Assembly (NCBI GenBank): GCA_014376445.1
Contig: JACMRM010000182.1
Span: forward strand, 1-36,457
Length of the DNA: 36,457 nt
Direction: 5' to 3'
From: Bacteriovorax sp.
GTDB lineage: Bacteria > Bdellovibrionota > Bacteriovoracia > Bacteriovoracales > Bacteriovoracaceae
Position numbers and translations under genes: made by a program. Shown one piece after another: positions 16,888 to 25,800 of this stretch. The notes beneath the pieces were generated by a model, which did no database searches, was not told where the DNA came from, and saw only the letters and a program-made list of their open reading frames with translations. Position 1 is the stretch's first letter; every line of letters begins with the position of its first letter.

Positions 16888-17502
16888 TTACCAGCCGTGC
16901 TTAGACTGCTCAGAGTATTTCTGTGCTTTTGCACGTACACGAAGAACTTCTTCTGAAGTTTTAAGGTTCGTCATTCTAAGGTTAACTGTGTATTGCTTAA
17001 TTGTTTTTCCATCTCTAGTTTCCGGCGCCATGCGAACAGCTCCTAGAATGATTAAATCAGCACCAGTTTGTTTTCCGATTTGAACCATTTGAGATGGATC
17101 AACCATACCTTCTGATTGGTACTTAACTTCTTTTAAAATCTTATCGCGGCCTTGGTTATCGATAATTGTGTATTCACCTGAAGCAGAAAACTCGTTAAGT
17201 AATTCGTCGTTCATGTCAGAGATTGGGAAATATGGTTCAGAAGTTTCGTTTTGAACTTCCATGATGAAAATTTTCGGCTTTCTCTTTGTTTCACCAAGAT
17301 ATCTTTGAAAACCTTTGTGCTTTTGGATTTGTTCAAGAATATCTTTTACTGCAGTTTCTGTATCTTTCATCACCCATTTGTCAGTGATAGTTAATGCTTT
17401 TTCATCACCTTTAGCACCGTCAACTCTTTCAGCTTTAAAACTTGAACAGCTAGTTAATAAGAACGTCATTGCAATAGCGACAAGTGTAAGACTTGCTTTC
17501 AT
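16888..17502 (-). CDS. LpoB-like lipoprotein (penicillin-binding protein activator family)
   Basis: 204 residues with lipobox LTSC (Cys19). The body matches LpoB: KPKIFIMEVQNETSEP (first strand), ISDMNDELLNEFSASGEYTI (helix and strand), then KQTGADLIILGAV and YTVNLRMTNLKTSEEV. In E. coli LpoB is an outer-membrane lipoprotein that reaches through the peptidoglycan to stimulate PBP1b. The operon partner here is a COG3014-like lipoprotein rather than a penicillin-binding protein, so the role may be in another outer-membrane assembly. First gene of its operon. The upstream 17503-17606 region holds no gene. Confidence 0.8.
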   Translation of the reverse strand: MKASLTLVAIAMTFLLTSCSSFKAERVDGAKGDEKALTITDKWVMKDTETAVKDILEQIQKHKGFQRYLGETKRKPKIFIMEVQNETSEPYFPISDMNDELLNEFSASGEYTIIDNQGRDKILKEVKYQSEGMVDPSQMVQIGKQTGADLIILGAVRMAPETRDGKTIKQYTVNLRMTNLKTSEEVLRVRAKAQKYSEQSKHGW

Positions 17503-17606
17503 GAGAACTCCTTTTGGGGTTTTAAATAATGATAAGATTCTATGAGTGCTTTAGCGGAGCTACAAGATGAATTATAAGAATTTTTATGACGGGAAGAGTA
17601 AAAAAA

Positions 17607-17644
17607 GCGCATGTCTCACAAATTGTTAATAAGTGAGACTGCGC
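17607..17644 (-). terminator. Rho-independent terminator of the small secreted protein gene
   Basis: GTCTCAC pairs with GTGAGAC and the outer GCGC arms pair too, with one bulged base, and a 14-base loop. On the minus strand the hairpin is followed by seven T. It lies 16 bases after the stop of the gene ending at 17660. Confidence 0.75.
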
Positions 17645-17659
17645 CAGAGATATTCTGGA

Positions 17660-17893
17660 TTAGTAGTGCTCAACGTTTCCAGTTAAAATATCAGGAAGGC
17701 TGTATTCAACAATCATTTTATCGCCGTTGATTGTTTTTTCTAAATCAACAAGTTCAAAAAAAGCATACTCTTTTAATTCTTCTGAAACTGGAACTTCATA
17801 ATGAGCTGGAGTTGCATCTAGAGATTTATAATCGTGTGCGAACAAGTTGTTTGAGCAAACTGTCACAAAACCTAAAATCAAAATTGCTTTCAT
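17660..17893 (-). CDS. Small periplasmic protein, unknown function
   Basis: 77 residues, with signal peptide MKAILILGFVTVCSNNLFAH (cleavage after LFA). The mature part is only about 58 residues, acidic, without Cys, and ends GNVEHY. AAAGGAA precedes the ATG at good spacing and a clear terminator follows, which supports a real, independently transcribed gene despite its size. No family recognised. Confidence 0.65.
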   Translation of the reverse strand: MKAILILGFVTVCSNNLFAHDYKSLDATPAHYEVPVSEELKEYAFFELVDLEKTINGDKMIVEYSLPDILTGNVEHY

Positions 17894-17954
17894 AAAAATT
17901 CCTTTATTATTTTATAGCCATCAAATATTTAATTGCTCGAGCCTTAGACTTTTT

Positions 17955-18191
17955 CATTTCAGTAAAATCGGCTACGAGATTGTGAAAGGTTTTCATCTGA
18001 TTGGCATTGATGAATACAATAAGAGTGATTTAAAAAATGATAAGACCTTACTGAATGCACATGGACTGGGAGCTCAATGGTATCCGCGTCCACACTTTGA
18101 TATTGAAGCTATCTGGAACAAAAGAAGAGTGGCACAACAGTCGAGTGATTATACTGATTATGCTTATCTGATGATGCATTATTATTTTTAG
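17955..18191 (+). pseudogene. 3' end of a lost outer-membrane beta-barrel protein gene
   Basis: The frame ending at TAG 18189-18191 encodes alternating strands: GYEIVKGFHLIGIDEYNKS, GLGAQWYPRPHFDIEAIWN, then DYAYLMMHYYF with a terminal Phe, the classical end of an outer-membrane barrel. Upstream (before about 17950) the reading frame continues but turns into low-complexity sequence that overlaps the promoter side of the gene at 17893. There is no start codon with a ribosome site and no signal peptide. I read it as the last two to four barrel strands of a deleted gene. Confidence 0.55.
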
Positions 18192-18193
18192 GT

Positions 18194-18216
18194 AAAAAAA
18201 GACCCTCTGAAGAGGG
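18194..18216 (-). terminator. Terminator of the secreted-protein gene ending at 18230
   Basis: CCCTC pairs with GAGGG around a short TGAA loop, and on the minus strand it is followed by TC and seven T. It lies 13 bases after the stop at 18230. Confidence 0.7.
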
Positions 18217-18229
18217 CCCTACTTAATTT

Positions 18230-19012
18230 TTATTTTGCTATACCTTGAGTAGGTACTTGCGTAGCCCAATCTGGTCTCTTGTAACCATTGGTTGTCTTAC
18301 CGTCTTCAGCTGGCTTTCTAGGACCATCGTTTTGAGCAGCACTTTTATCATCACTCTTTGGAGCATTAAAAGTTTCATTTAGAACAATAAGGTCTTCAGC
18401 AACTTTAGAAAGCTCATCTTCAGTTCCTGCGACTTCTTTTGATTTTACTTTCGCACATGTTACTTCAACATACTTTCGAACTGTATACTTTTCGTCTTTA
18501 TCTACATACAGCTCAGGCTCTTTGCTGACGACACCAAGAAAACTTGTATCAACAATCAGACCGTTCTTGTTGGCATCTCCTGGCATAATTTCTGCGGACA
18601 CAATACTCTTTAGAGCTTTATCGAAGCCAAGATATTTACAAAGAGCGTCTCCTTCGGTAATTCTTTTTTCTTTTGGTTTTCTCATATTGCTATAATCAAC
18701 TCTCATTGCGAAGAATGATTTTCCAAATCCTGCATCATCTAATTCAGATGAACTGAATTTTTTTGATACGATGTTAGCCTTTTTAGCTGCAGTCTCCGCT
18801 GATTTAGCTGAGTCTGCATCCGCCTGCCATTTTTTCTTCTGTAGGTTTTCTTTATAAGTGTCAGACTCACCCATTTTTGCTAGACACTTTTTAATTTGAT
18901 TATCAGTTGATTTACCGCTTGCAATCATGTCATCACAAAGATTTTTTACAGCTGCCTGAGCCTCAATCGCTGCAATTAAAGTGAAAGAAAAAAGTAAAGT
19001 TTTGAAAGTCAT
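18230..19012 (-). CDS. Secreted protein, unknown function
   Basis: 260 residues with signal peptide (MTFKTLLFSFTLIAAIEAQA). Three parts: a helical, lysine/alanine-rich stretch (about 45-85, KKKWQADADSAKSAETAAKK) that may form a coiled coil; a central folded region with MRVDYSNMRKPKEKRITEG and two cysteines; and a proline/acid-rich, probably disordered tail ending GYKRPDWATQVP. GAGGT stands before the ATG. Single gene with its own terminator. No family recognised. Confidence 0.7.
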   Translation of the reverse strand: MTFKTLLFSFTLIAAIEAQAAVKNLCDDMIASGKSTDNQIKKCLAKMGESDTYKENLQKKKWQADADSAKSAETAAKKANIVSKKFSSSELDDAGFGKSFFAMRVDYSNMRKPKEKRITEGDALCKYLGFDKALKSIVSAEIMPGDANKNGLIVDTSFLGVVSKEPELYVDKDEKYTVRKYVEVTCAKVKSKEVAGTEDELSKVAEDLIVLNETFNAPKSDDKSAAQNDGPRKPAEDGKTTNGYKRPDWATQVPTQGIAK

Positions 19013-19098
19013 ATAAATACCTCGCTAACAATATCTTAATTCGAAACCGTCAATTTAATAACCAAGCAATTTAGTACGGAAAAAAGTGCAATCAGCTA

Positions 19099-19719
19099 CT
19101 ATGAAAGTGCTGGGCATTCATAAGGATGGGGATCAGCAATAAACTTCTTTTCGGTACCGTCATAGACGAGCTTATAAAGAACACAATTAGGTATCACTAT
19201 CATAGGATGTCCTTCAGGGAGAAAGGTATGGATAGCATTTCTAAGAGCTCCACCATGAGTGCTAATCCCAATAGTTTTATGATCGGTCGTCTCGATTAAA
19301 TGATCGAGCACGGCCAGAAATCTTTCGCGCGATATTTTTCTGGTTTCTCCACCTGGAAAACCAACATCATCATGCTCAACTTTATAAGACATTAGCTTCT
19401 GCCAAAGTTCAGGGCCAAAGCATGTAATCGCATCGTCAAACAGCATTCCTTCTGCTTCACCATAACTCATTTCACGAAGGCGTGAATCAATGATGATAGG
19501 TACAGCTTTTTTTGTAGCAACAGTTGTCCCCGTAACCAGGGCACGTTCAAGGTCACTACTCACAATGATATCCAGAGGGATTCCCAGCATGCGCTCAGCT
19601 AAATTCATAGCTTGGGCCAGACCATTTTCGTTCAAAGGAACATTGGTATGCCCCTGACAACGACGCTCCTTGTTCCAGTCTGTTTCTCCATGGCGAAATA
19701 TATAAAACACTCTATTCAT
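19099..19719 (-). CDS. Histidine phosphatase (phosphoglycerate mutase-like)
   Basis: 206 residues from ATG at 19719. The branch-1 motif FRHGETDWNKERRCQGHTN carries the phospho-accepting His10, IIVSSDLERALVTG the second Arg, and ISTHGGALRN the second catalytic His. This is the layout of the cofactor-dependent phosphoglycerate mutase superfamily, which includes broad phosphatases such as those acting on alpha-ribazole phosphate or sugar phosphates. Substrate not decided. A TTG at 19728 has AGGA four bases upstream and is an alternative start. It diverges from the hemJ-like gene with about 30 bp between, so their promoters must overlap. Confidence 0.87.
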   Translation of the reverse strand: MNRVFYIFRHGETDWNKERRCQGHTNVPLNENGLAQAMNLAERMLGIPLDIIVSSDLERALVTGTTVATKKAVPIIIDSRLREMSYGEAEGMLFDDAITCFGPELWQKLMSYKVEHDDVGFPGGETRKISRERFLAVLDHLIETTDHKTIGISTHGGALRNAIHTFLPEGHPMIVIPNCVLYKLVYDGTEKKFIADPHPYECPALS

Positions 19720-19750
19720 AATCAGCAATCTATCCTAGAATTCATTGGGA

Positions 19751-20284
19751 ATGAACTATTTAATTTTTAAATCACTTCACGTTATTTCTGTCGTAACTTT
19801 TTTTGCAGGTCTATTTTATATGCCTCGCCTTTTTATTTATTTTGCAGAAGCCGGCACAAAAAGCGAACACGAAAAAAGCATTCTGCAAAACCAATTTAAA
19901 ATCATGCAGCGTCGTCTGTGGAATGGAATTACAATTCCTTCTTCAATTGCTGTTTTAATTTTTGGCGGATTACTTCTTCATAATTTCATGCCCATCACAG
20001 ATCATCCATGGCTGGTGTTAAAGCTCGTATTTGTAGCAGGGCTTTATGGATATTTCTTTTTCTTGCACACCATTTTCAAACAGCAGCAAAAAAACATTAT
20101 CGCATACTCTCCAATGAAGCTTAGAGTTATTAACGAAATTTCCACACTTTTTTTGTTCGCAATAGTTTTTTTAGTGATTATGAAAAATGTCATGAATATG
20201 ATCTATGGATTATCCGCTTTAGTTGGTCTGATATTAATCCTGATGATTGCGATCAAAATTTATAAAAATATTAGAGAGAAATAA
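19751..20284 (+). CDS. hemJ: HemJ-type protoporphyrinogen IX oxidase
   Basis: 177 residues with four membrane helices. SLHVISVVTFFAGLFYMPRL contains the conserved His near the N-terminus, FKIMQRRLWNGI the conserved RRLW box, and HPWLVLKLVF the conserved Lys. This matches HemJ, the membrane enzyme that oxidises protoporphyrinogen IX to protoporphyrin IX in haem synthesis in many Gram-negatives lacking HemG/HemY. An in-frame TTG at 19745 is an alternative start. The msrB start follows immediately after its stop codon, so the two form an operon. Confidence 0.88.
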   Translation: MNYLIFKSLHVISVVTFFAGLFYMPRLFIYFAEAGTKSEHEKSILQNQFKIMQRRLWNGITIPSSIAVLIFGGLLLHNFMPITDHPWLVLKLVFVAGLYGYFFFLHTIFKQQQKNIIAYSPMKLRVINEISTLFLFAIVFLVIMKNVMNMIYGLSALVGLILILMIAIKIYKNIREK

Positions 20285-20683
20285 ATGAGCGATAAAAAAC
20301 CTGAAAATAATGAAGCATGGAAAGAGAAATTATCAACAGATGAATTTCAAATTTTACGTATGTGCGGTACAGAAAGACCCTTCTCTGGAAAATATAATTC
20401 ATTTTATGAACCTGGTGAATACTTCTGTGCTGCCTGTGGTGCTGAGCTCTTTGATTCAAAAACTAAATTTGATTCGGGAAGTGGATGGCCTTCATTTTAC
20501 GATGTTTTAAAAACTTCCAACGTGAAACTGATTGAAGACAATGCCCACGATATGAAAAGAATCGAAGTCAGATGCGCTAAATGCGAATCCCACCTAGGCC
20601 ATGTTTTTAATGATGGGCCGCCTCCAACTGGTCTTCGTTACTGTATTAACTCGATAGCCTTAAAGCATTCTAACGTAAAGTAA
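20285..20683 (+). CDS. msrB: Peptide-methionine (R)-S-oxide reductase
   Basis: 132 residues. [12 protein letters not shown] and [17 protein letters not shown] supply the two CxxC zinc pairs, [11 protein letters not shown] the substrate-binding Trp region, and [10 protein letters not shown] the catalytic Cys. It reduces methionine-R-sulfoxide in proteins, using thioredoxin; the thioredoxin-like gene at 10824 may or may not be its partner. No signal peptide, so cytoplasmic. It begins at the base after the hemJ stop, with a GAGAGA ribosome site inside the end of hemJ. Confidence 0.95.
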   Translation: MSDKKPENNEAWKEKLSTDEFQILRMCGTERPFSGKYNSFYEPGEYFCAACGAELFDSKTKFDSGSGWPSFYDVLKTSNVKLIEDNAHDMKRIEVRCAKCESHLGHVFNDGPPPTGLRYCINSIALKHSNVK

Positions 20684-20710
20684 TTATTAACTTTATAATT
20701 TAATTTAAAA

Positions 20711-20762
20711 CATTCGTTTCAATTTTTTAAACGATCGTGTTATAACTTCAAACAATCGTTTG
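20711..20762. promoter_or_regulatory. Tandem operator sites before the TetR gene
   Basis: AAACGATCGTGTT (from 20729) and AAACAATCGTTTG (from 20750) are copies of one sequence, both dyad-symmetric, with start points 21 bp apart, two helical turns. A third, inverted half copy (ATTCGTTT, 20712-20719) lies upstream. TATAAC, a likely -10 box, sits between the two copies. This is the expected layout for autorepression by the TetR protein encoded at 20803, which would also control the efflux genes. Confidence 0.55.
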
Positions 20763-20802
20763 TCAATGCGTTAAAAATAAACTTCAGTTCAAAGGCCATT
20801 AT

Positions 20803-21441
20803 ATGTTTTGCAAGAAACCTATTCCCTCAGAAAAAACCAAAGATTTGATTCTTGAAGAAGCAAAAAAACAGTTTTGTGAAAAAGGATTTGAAGGTGCATC
20901 GGTTAGAGATATCTGTGTCGCCGCTCATGCTAACGTCTCTGCAATTAAATACCACTTTGGTGGTAAAGAAGGTCTTTACCGTGAGTGCTTTAGAAACTAC
21001 GGTGAAGAGCGCCTCGCTACTACTACAAAACTTTTAACTCAAGCAAACTCAGTTGAAGAACTAAAACTTCGCCTCCAGTTATTTTGTGAAGACTTTATTA
21101 AAGAAGGGATGGCAAATGCACACATCACGAAAATGATTTGTCGCGAGATTGAAATTGAAAACCCATTAATACAGGATATTTTCGAATCAACGTTCTTAAA
21201 AGTTTATACATTGTTTACTGATTTTTTCATCGATGCTCAAAATAAAGGACTCATCAGAAAAGATCTCGATCACCATATTATTACATCGCTTTTTTTTCAC
21301 TCTCTAACAACTTCCATAAGAGTCGATCATGTTGGAGAAAAATATTACAATCGTACATTTAAAGACCCAAAATATGCCGAACAATTTATAAAAAGTTTAA
21401 TAACCATTATGTTTAATGGAATCAAAATTCAGGAGCAATAA
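20803..21441 (+). CDS. TetR-family transcriptional regulator
   Basis: 212 residues. The N-terminal helix-turn-helix domain reads EEAKKQFCEKGFEGASVRDI and NVSAIKYHFGGKEGLY, the standard TetR pattern with the KYHFGGKEGLY recognition helix end. The C-terminal ligand-binding half resembles the CerR/YbiH type (FCEDFIKEGM, MICREIEIENPLI). It probably represses the following tolC-RND genes and itself, and is released by a toxic ligand. AAAGG precedes the ATG. The stop is 3 bp before the tolC-like start, whose ribosome site lies inside the end of this gene. Confidence 0.92.
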   Translation: MFCKKPIPSEKTKDLILEEAKKQFCEKGFEGASVRDICVAAHANVSAIKYHFGGKEGLYRECFRNYGEERLATTTKLLTQANSVEELKLRLQLFCEDFIKEGMANAHITKMICREIEIENPLIQDIFESTFLKVYTLFTDFFIDAQNKGLIRKDLDHHIITSLFFHSLTTSIRVDHVGEKYYNRTFKDPKYAEQFIKSLITIMFNGIKIQEQ

Positions 21442-21444
21442 TTT

Positions 21445-22872
21445 ATGCAAGCCAGAAGTTCAAGGGCCCTGCTCGCACTGTGTGCACTTATCCCGAGTAT
21501 TGGTTTTTCTACGCAACTCGCACTAACTGATTACCTCGCTCAGGTTCAGGAAAAAAACCAGGGTATCGTTGCTAATAAATTAGTGGCGGAGGGAACATCA
21601 GAACGTGAAAACGAAGGAAGACTTATTTTCCGTCCCAGTATTTTTGCCAATGGCCAGATTACGGTCGACAAAAAACCCGTAGCAAACCCTGCTGTTCAGG
21701 GTGACCGTGCGGACTCTCAGTATTTAACTGCAGGCCTGATGGAAAACTTTAACTTCGGTTTAAAAGCTCAAGTTGGCTACACTATTTTCCATACTAAAAT
21801 TTATAATGCCGGTCAGACGTTTGTTCCGATTTCAGATTACAATGATGGTATTGCGAAAATCGAACTATCGCAGTCACTTTGGAGAAACATCTGGGGTAGA
21901 GAAAATAAAGCACAAGCTGATTTAATCGATACTCAAACAAAAACAGCAAAGCATATTGCAAACTTTACTGTACTAACAACTTTAGCAACTGCTGAGTCTA
22001 TTTACTGGTCACTTTCACAATCAAGAAAAGTCATCAAAGTTCAGCAGGACAACCTGACACGAGCTCAACAAATCAGATCGTGGAACCAGCGGCGTATTAC
22101 CAGCGGTCTTGCAGAGAAATCGGATTTTTTACAAGCTGATTCAAATTTAAGGCTGAGTGAATACCAACTTCAAAATGCTCTTCAGCAACAAAATATCCTG
22201 CAAAGAAATTTTAACTCGATGAGAGGAATTGACGGCAATGCAGTCACTGAAGAACTTCAGCCGGTTGCAGTCAATGAATTAAAATCGCTCACTCCTCCAT
22301 CAAAGACCGAGCTTCGTGAAGATACCAAGGCTGCTTTTGAGCAGCAAAACTTTGCAAAAGCAAACGCTGCTCTTGCAATTGAAAGAAATAAACCGACGTT
22401 CGAAGTTTTTGGTTCATATGCATTTAATGGTAGAAACCCTGAGCGCGGCGAAGCGATCAGCAACTCTTTTGGTTCTGACCATACAACGACTGCACTTGGT
22501 TTAAGATTTGTGGCTCCGCTTGATTTCGGAACTGTAAGTGACACCATCAATGGTTACAAAAAAGAAAAAATCGCAGCTGAGTACAATTATCAGAGAAAAG
22601 TTTTTGATCAGGACCGTGAATGGAATGATCTTTTAACAAAATTCCATGACGCGAAAGTAAGACTCGATTTAGTTGAAAAAATTGATGAGGCCCAAAGATC
22701 TAAAACACTGAACGAACGCACTCGTTTGAATAACGGTCGTACGACAACTTTCCAGGTTTTGAATTTCGAACTTGATTTAGCGGCAGCGGACGTACAAAGA
22801 ATTCAAACAGAAACAGATCTTCTTAATATTTATGCTCAATTGAAAATTTTTAGTGCTGAAGGTGCCAAATGA
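21445..22872 (+). CDS. TolC-family outer-membrane efflux protein
   Basis: 475 residues with a signal peptide (hydrophobic ALLALCALIPSIGFS). Two repeats of long helices separated by barrel strands are visible: LATAESIYWSLSQSRKVIKV and SGLAEKSDFLQADSNLRLSE in the first, and the matching RTTTFQVLNFELDLAAADVQ in the second. This is the outer-membrane factor fold that forms a trimeric channel. It overlaps the RND pump gene by 4 bp (ATGA), so both are made together as an export system. Substrates unknown. Confidence 0.87.
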   Translation: MQARSSRALLALCALIPSIGFSTQLALTDYLAQVQEKNQGIVANKLVAEGTSERENEGRLIFRPSIFANGQITVDKKPVANPAVQGDRADSQYLTAGLMENFNFGLKAQVGYTIFHTKIYNAGQTFVPISDYNDGIAKIELSQSLWRNIWGRENKAQADLIDTQTKTAKHIANFTVLTTLATAESIYWSLSQSRKVIKVQQDNLTRAQQIRSWNQRRITSGLAEKSDFLQADSNLRLSEYQLQNALQQQNILQRNFNSMRGIDGNAVTEELQPVAVNELKSLTPPSKTELREDTKAAFEQQNFAKANAALAIERNKPTFEVFGSYAFNGRNPERGEAISNSFGSDHTTTALGLRFVAPLDFGTVSDTINGYKKEKIAAEYNYQRKVFDQDREWNDLLTKFHDAKVRLDLVEKIDEAQRSKTLNERTRLNNGRTTTFQVLNFELDLAAADVQRIQTETDLLNIYAQLKIFSAEGAK

Positions 22873-25800
22873 ATTTGGCTTCGTTATCAATCAAAAGACC
22901 CGTCTTTATTACGTGTATCGTAACGATGATTCTGGTTGTCGGGTATCTTTCTCTTAGAAAGCTTCCAGTCGATCTTTTTCCTAATGTTACTTTCCCTATT
23001 GTTACTGTCACAACAACTTATCCTGGAGCTGGTCCGGAAGAAGTTGAAACACTTGTCTCTAAAGTTTATGAAGAGGAACTTTCAAACGTTCCAGGCTTAA
23101 AAAAACTTTCTTCACAAAACCTTGAAGCTGTTTCAGTTATCATCGCCGAGTTCAACCTTGATGTAGACATCAAGTATGCTGAGCAGCAAGTAAGAGATAA
23201 AGTTGCGGCCGCTAGAAAAAAACTTCCAAATGATATTGATGAGCCGGTCATTAGAAAGATTGACCCTGCTGATCAGCCGATCATTACGATTTCAGTTGAA
23301 TCTGATCTTCCAGATGGAGAGCTTTACCAATACGTAGACAAAAAAATCAAGCCGATGATCGAGCAGGTCAACCAGGTTGGTCTTGTTGATATTTACGGTG
23401 GTAGAAAAAGAGAAATCAAAGTTGAGCTCGATAGAAACAAACTAAAGGCGAGAGAAATTTCTGCTAACCAAGTTTCTGAACGCTTAAAAATTTCCGGACA
23501 AAATATTCCTGCCGGGAAAATTTCTGGAAGTGCTAAAGATACAGTCTTCAGAACTCTTGGTGAGTATAAAACTATTAATGAAATTCAATCGACAATTATT
23601 AACTTTATTGGAAATGATATTCCAATAACTGTCAACGATGTTGGTACTGTAAAAGACTCGCTTCAAGAAAGAAAAACTTATGCTTACTACAATGGAAAAG
23701 GATCGATCCTTCTTTCTGTTTATAAGCAATCAGGTTCCAATACTATTGGCGTTGCTAAAGCGATTAAAAAACAAGTTGAGAAAATCAACAAAGGCTTTAA
23801 AGAACAAAACTCAAAAATGTCTATTAAAGTTGTTCGTGATGGATCAAAACCAATTGATGCCAACGTTTATGACGTCTATGAAACAATCATTATCGGGATG
23901 ATCTTAACGATCATCGTAGTCTTTTTCTTCCTTGGTTCGTTACGTTCGACGATCATTACAGGTTTGGCACTTCCGAACTCGCTTCTGGGTGCATTCATTC
24001 TTTTAGCAGCAGCAGGATTCACGGTTAACATCATGACTCTTCTTGCGCTCTCTCTGGCCGTTGGTCTCTTGATCGATGATGCTATTGTTGTACGTGAAAA
24101 CATTTTCCGTCACATTGAAATGGGAGCTGATCCGGTTAAAGCGGCGATTGAAGGAACGTCTGAAGTAACACTCGCAGTTGTCGCGACAACTCTAACAGTT
24201 ATAGCTGTATTCGCACCGATTTCATTCCTTGATGGTGTTGTTGGCCAGTTCTTCAAAGAATTCGGTCTTACTGTTTGTTTTGCCATGGTTATTTCTCTTT
24301 TCGATGCCCTTACAATGGCACCGATGTTATCAGCTTATTTCGCTGGTAAAGTTGAACACCATGATCCAACGAAACCAAGAGTGAGAAAAGGAATTTACGA
24401 CAATACAGTTCAAGTTGTTCTCGACAAGTTCGGCGACTTCCAGAACTGGTTAGAAAATATTTACGTAAGTGTTTTAAAATTTACTTTAAAGCGCCCATTC
24501 ATCGTTCTTTTTGTTTCTTTCCTGATTTTTATCGCAAGTTTCGCGGCCCTTAAATACGTTCCAAAAACTTTCCTTCCAGCTCAAGATGCCGGGGAATTTA
24601 TGGTTTCAATCGATCAGAAACCAGGAACAAGTTTAGATGGTATGAACGATCTTGCTAAAAAAGTTGATACTCTCATCAGATCTAACAAAGAAGTAGATTT
24701 CACAGTTATGCAGGTTGGAGATCAAAATGGTCAGCCAGAAAAAGCAAGTATCTTTGTAACTCTTGTAGACTCTAAAAAAAGACCTGGATTGAACACGACA
24801 GCTGTTAAAGCACGCGTTCGTGAACTGTTAAAAGTATACAAAGATGCTAACCCAGCTGTTAAAGATATCGACAGTGTTGGTGGTGGGCAGCGTCCGTTCA
24901 ACGTCAACATTGTTGGTGACGATATGAAAGAAATCGAAAAGTACTCTGGACTTCTACTGGAAAAAATCAGACATCATCCTGCACTTCTTGACGTTGATAC
25001 TTCAAGCCGTCCAGGTAAACCTGAATTCCAGGTTATACCAGATAGAAATAAAGCAGAACGCCTTGGTGTTTCAACTACTCTTATGGGTGCGGAACTAAGA
25101 ACGATGGTTGAAGGAACAACCCCAGCAGTCTTCCGTGAACTAGGTGAAGAGTATAACATTCGTGTTCGTATGAAAGAAGATCAACGCGATTTGAGAGCTG
25201 ACTACGATTCAATCTACGTTCCAAACATCAACAACTCACTTATTAGATTAAATGCAGTTGCAAAACCTTTTGATACAACGGGACCAGCAAATATCAACCG
25301 TCAGGACCGTGGACGTTACATTCAGATTTCAGCTGACGTAAATCCAGGCGGCCCGGGTATGGGTGGAGCAATCACTGACATTAATAGAATTCTGAAAGAT
25401 GAAATTAAACTTCCATCAAACATGAAATATCAGTTCGTAGGACAGGCAGAAAATTTTCAGGAATTAATGGTTAACATGGTTGTAGCAGCAGGCCTTGGGA
25501 TCATGTTCATCTACTTCGTACTCGCTTCATTATATGAATCGTTTGTTACACCGTTTACGATCATGCTCGTTCTTCCGCTTGCAATGTGTGGAGCTTTCTA
25601 CGCATTAGCAATCACAGGCGCATCACTGGATTTATTCTCGATGATCGGTTGTATCATGCTTCTTGGGGTTGCTACGAAGAACTCTATTCTTCTTGTAGAC
25701 TACGCTAACCAACAGGTTCAAGGTGGCATGACTTTAAATGAAGCGATCATCGCCTCAGGTAAAGCAAGACTACGTCCGATCCTAATGACATCGTTTGCTT

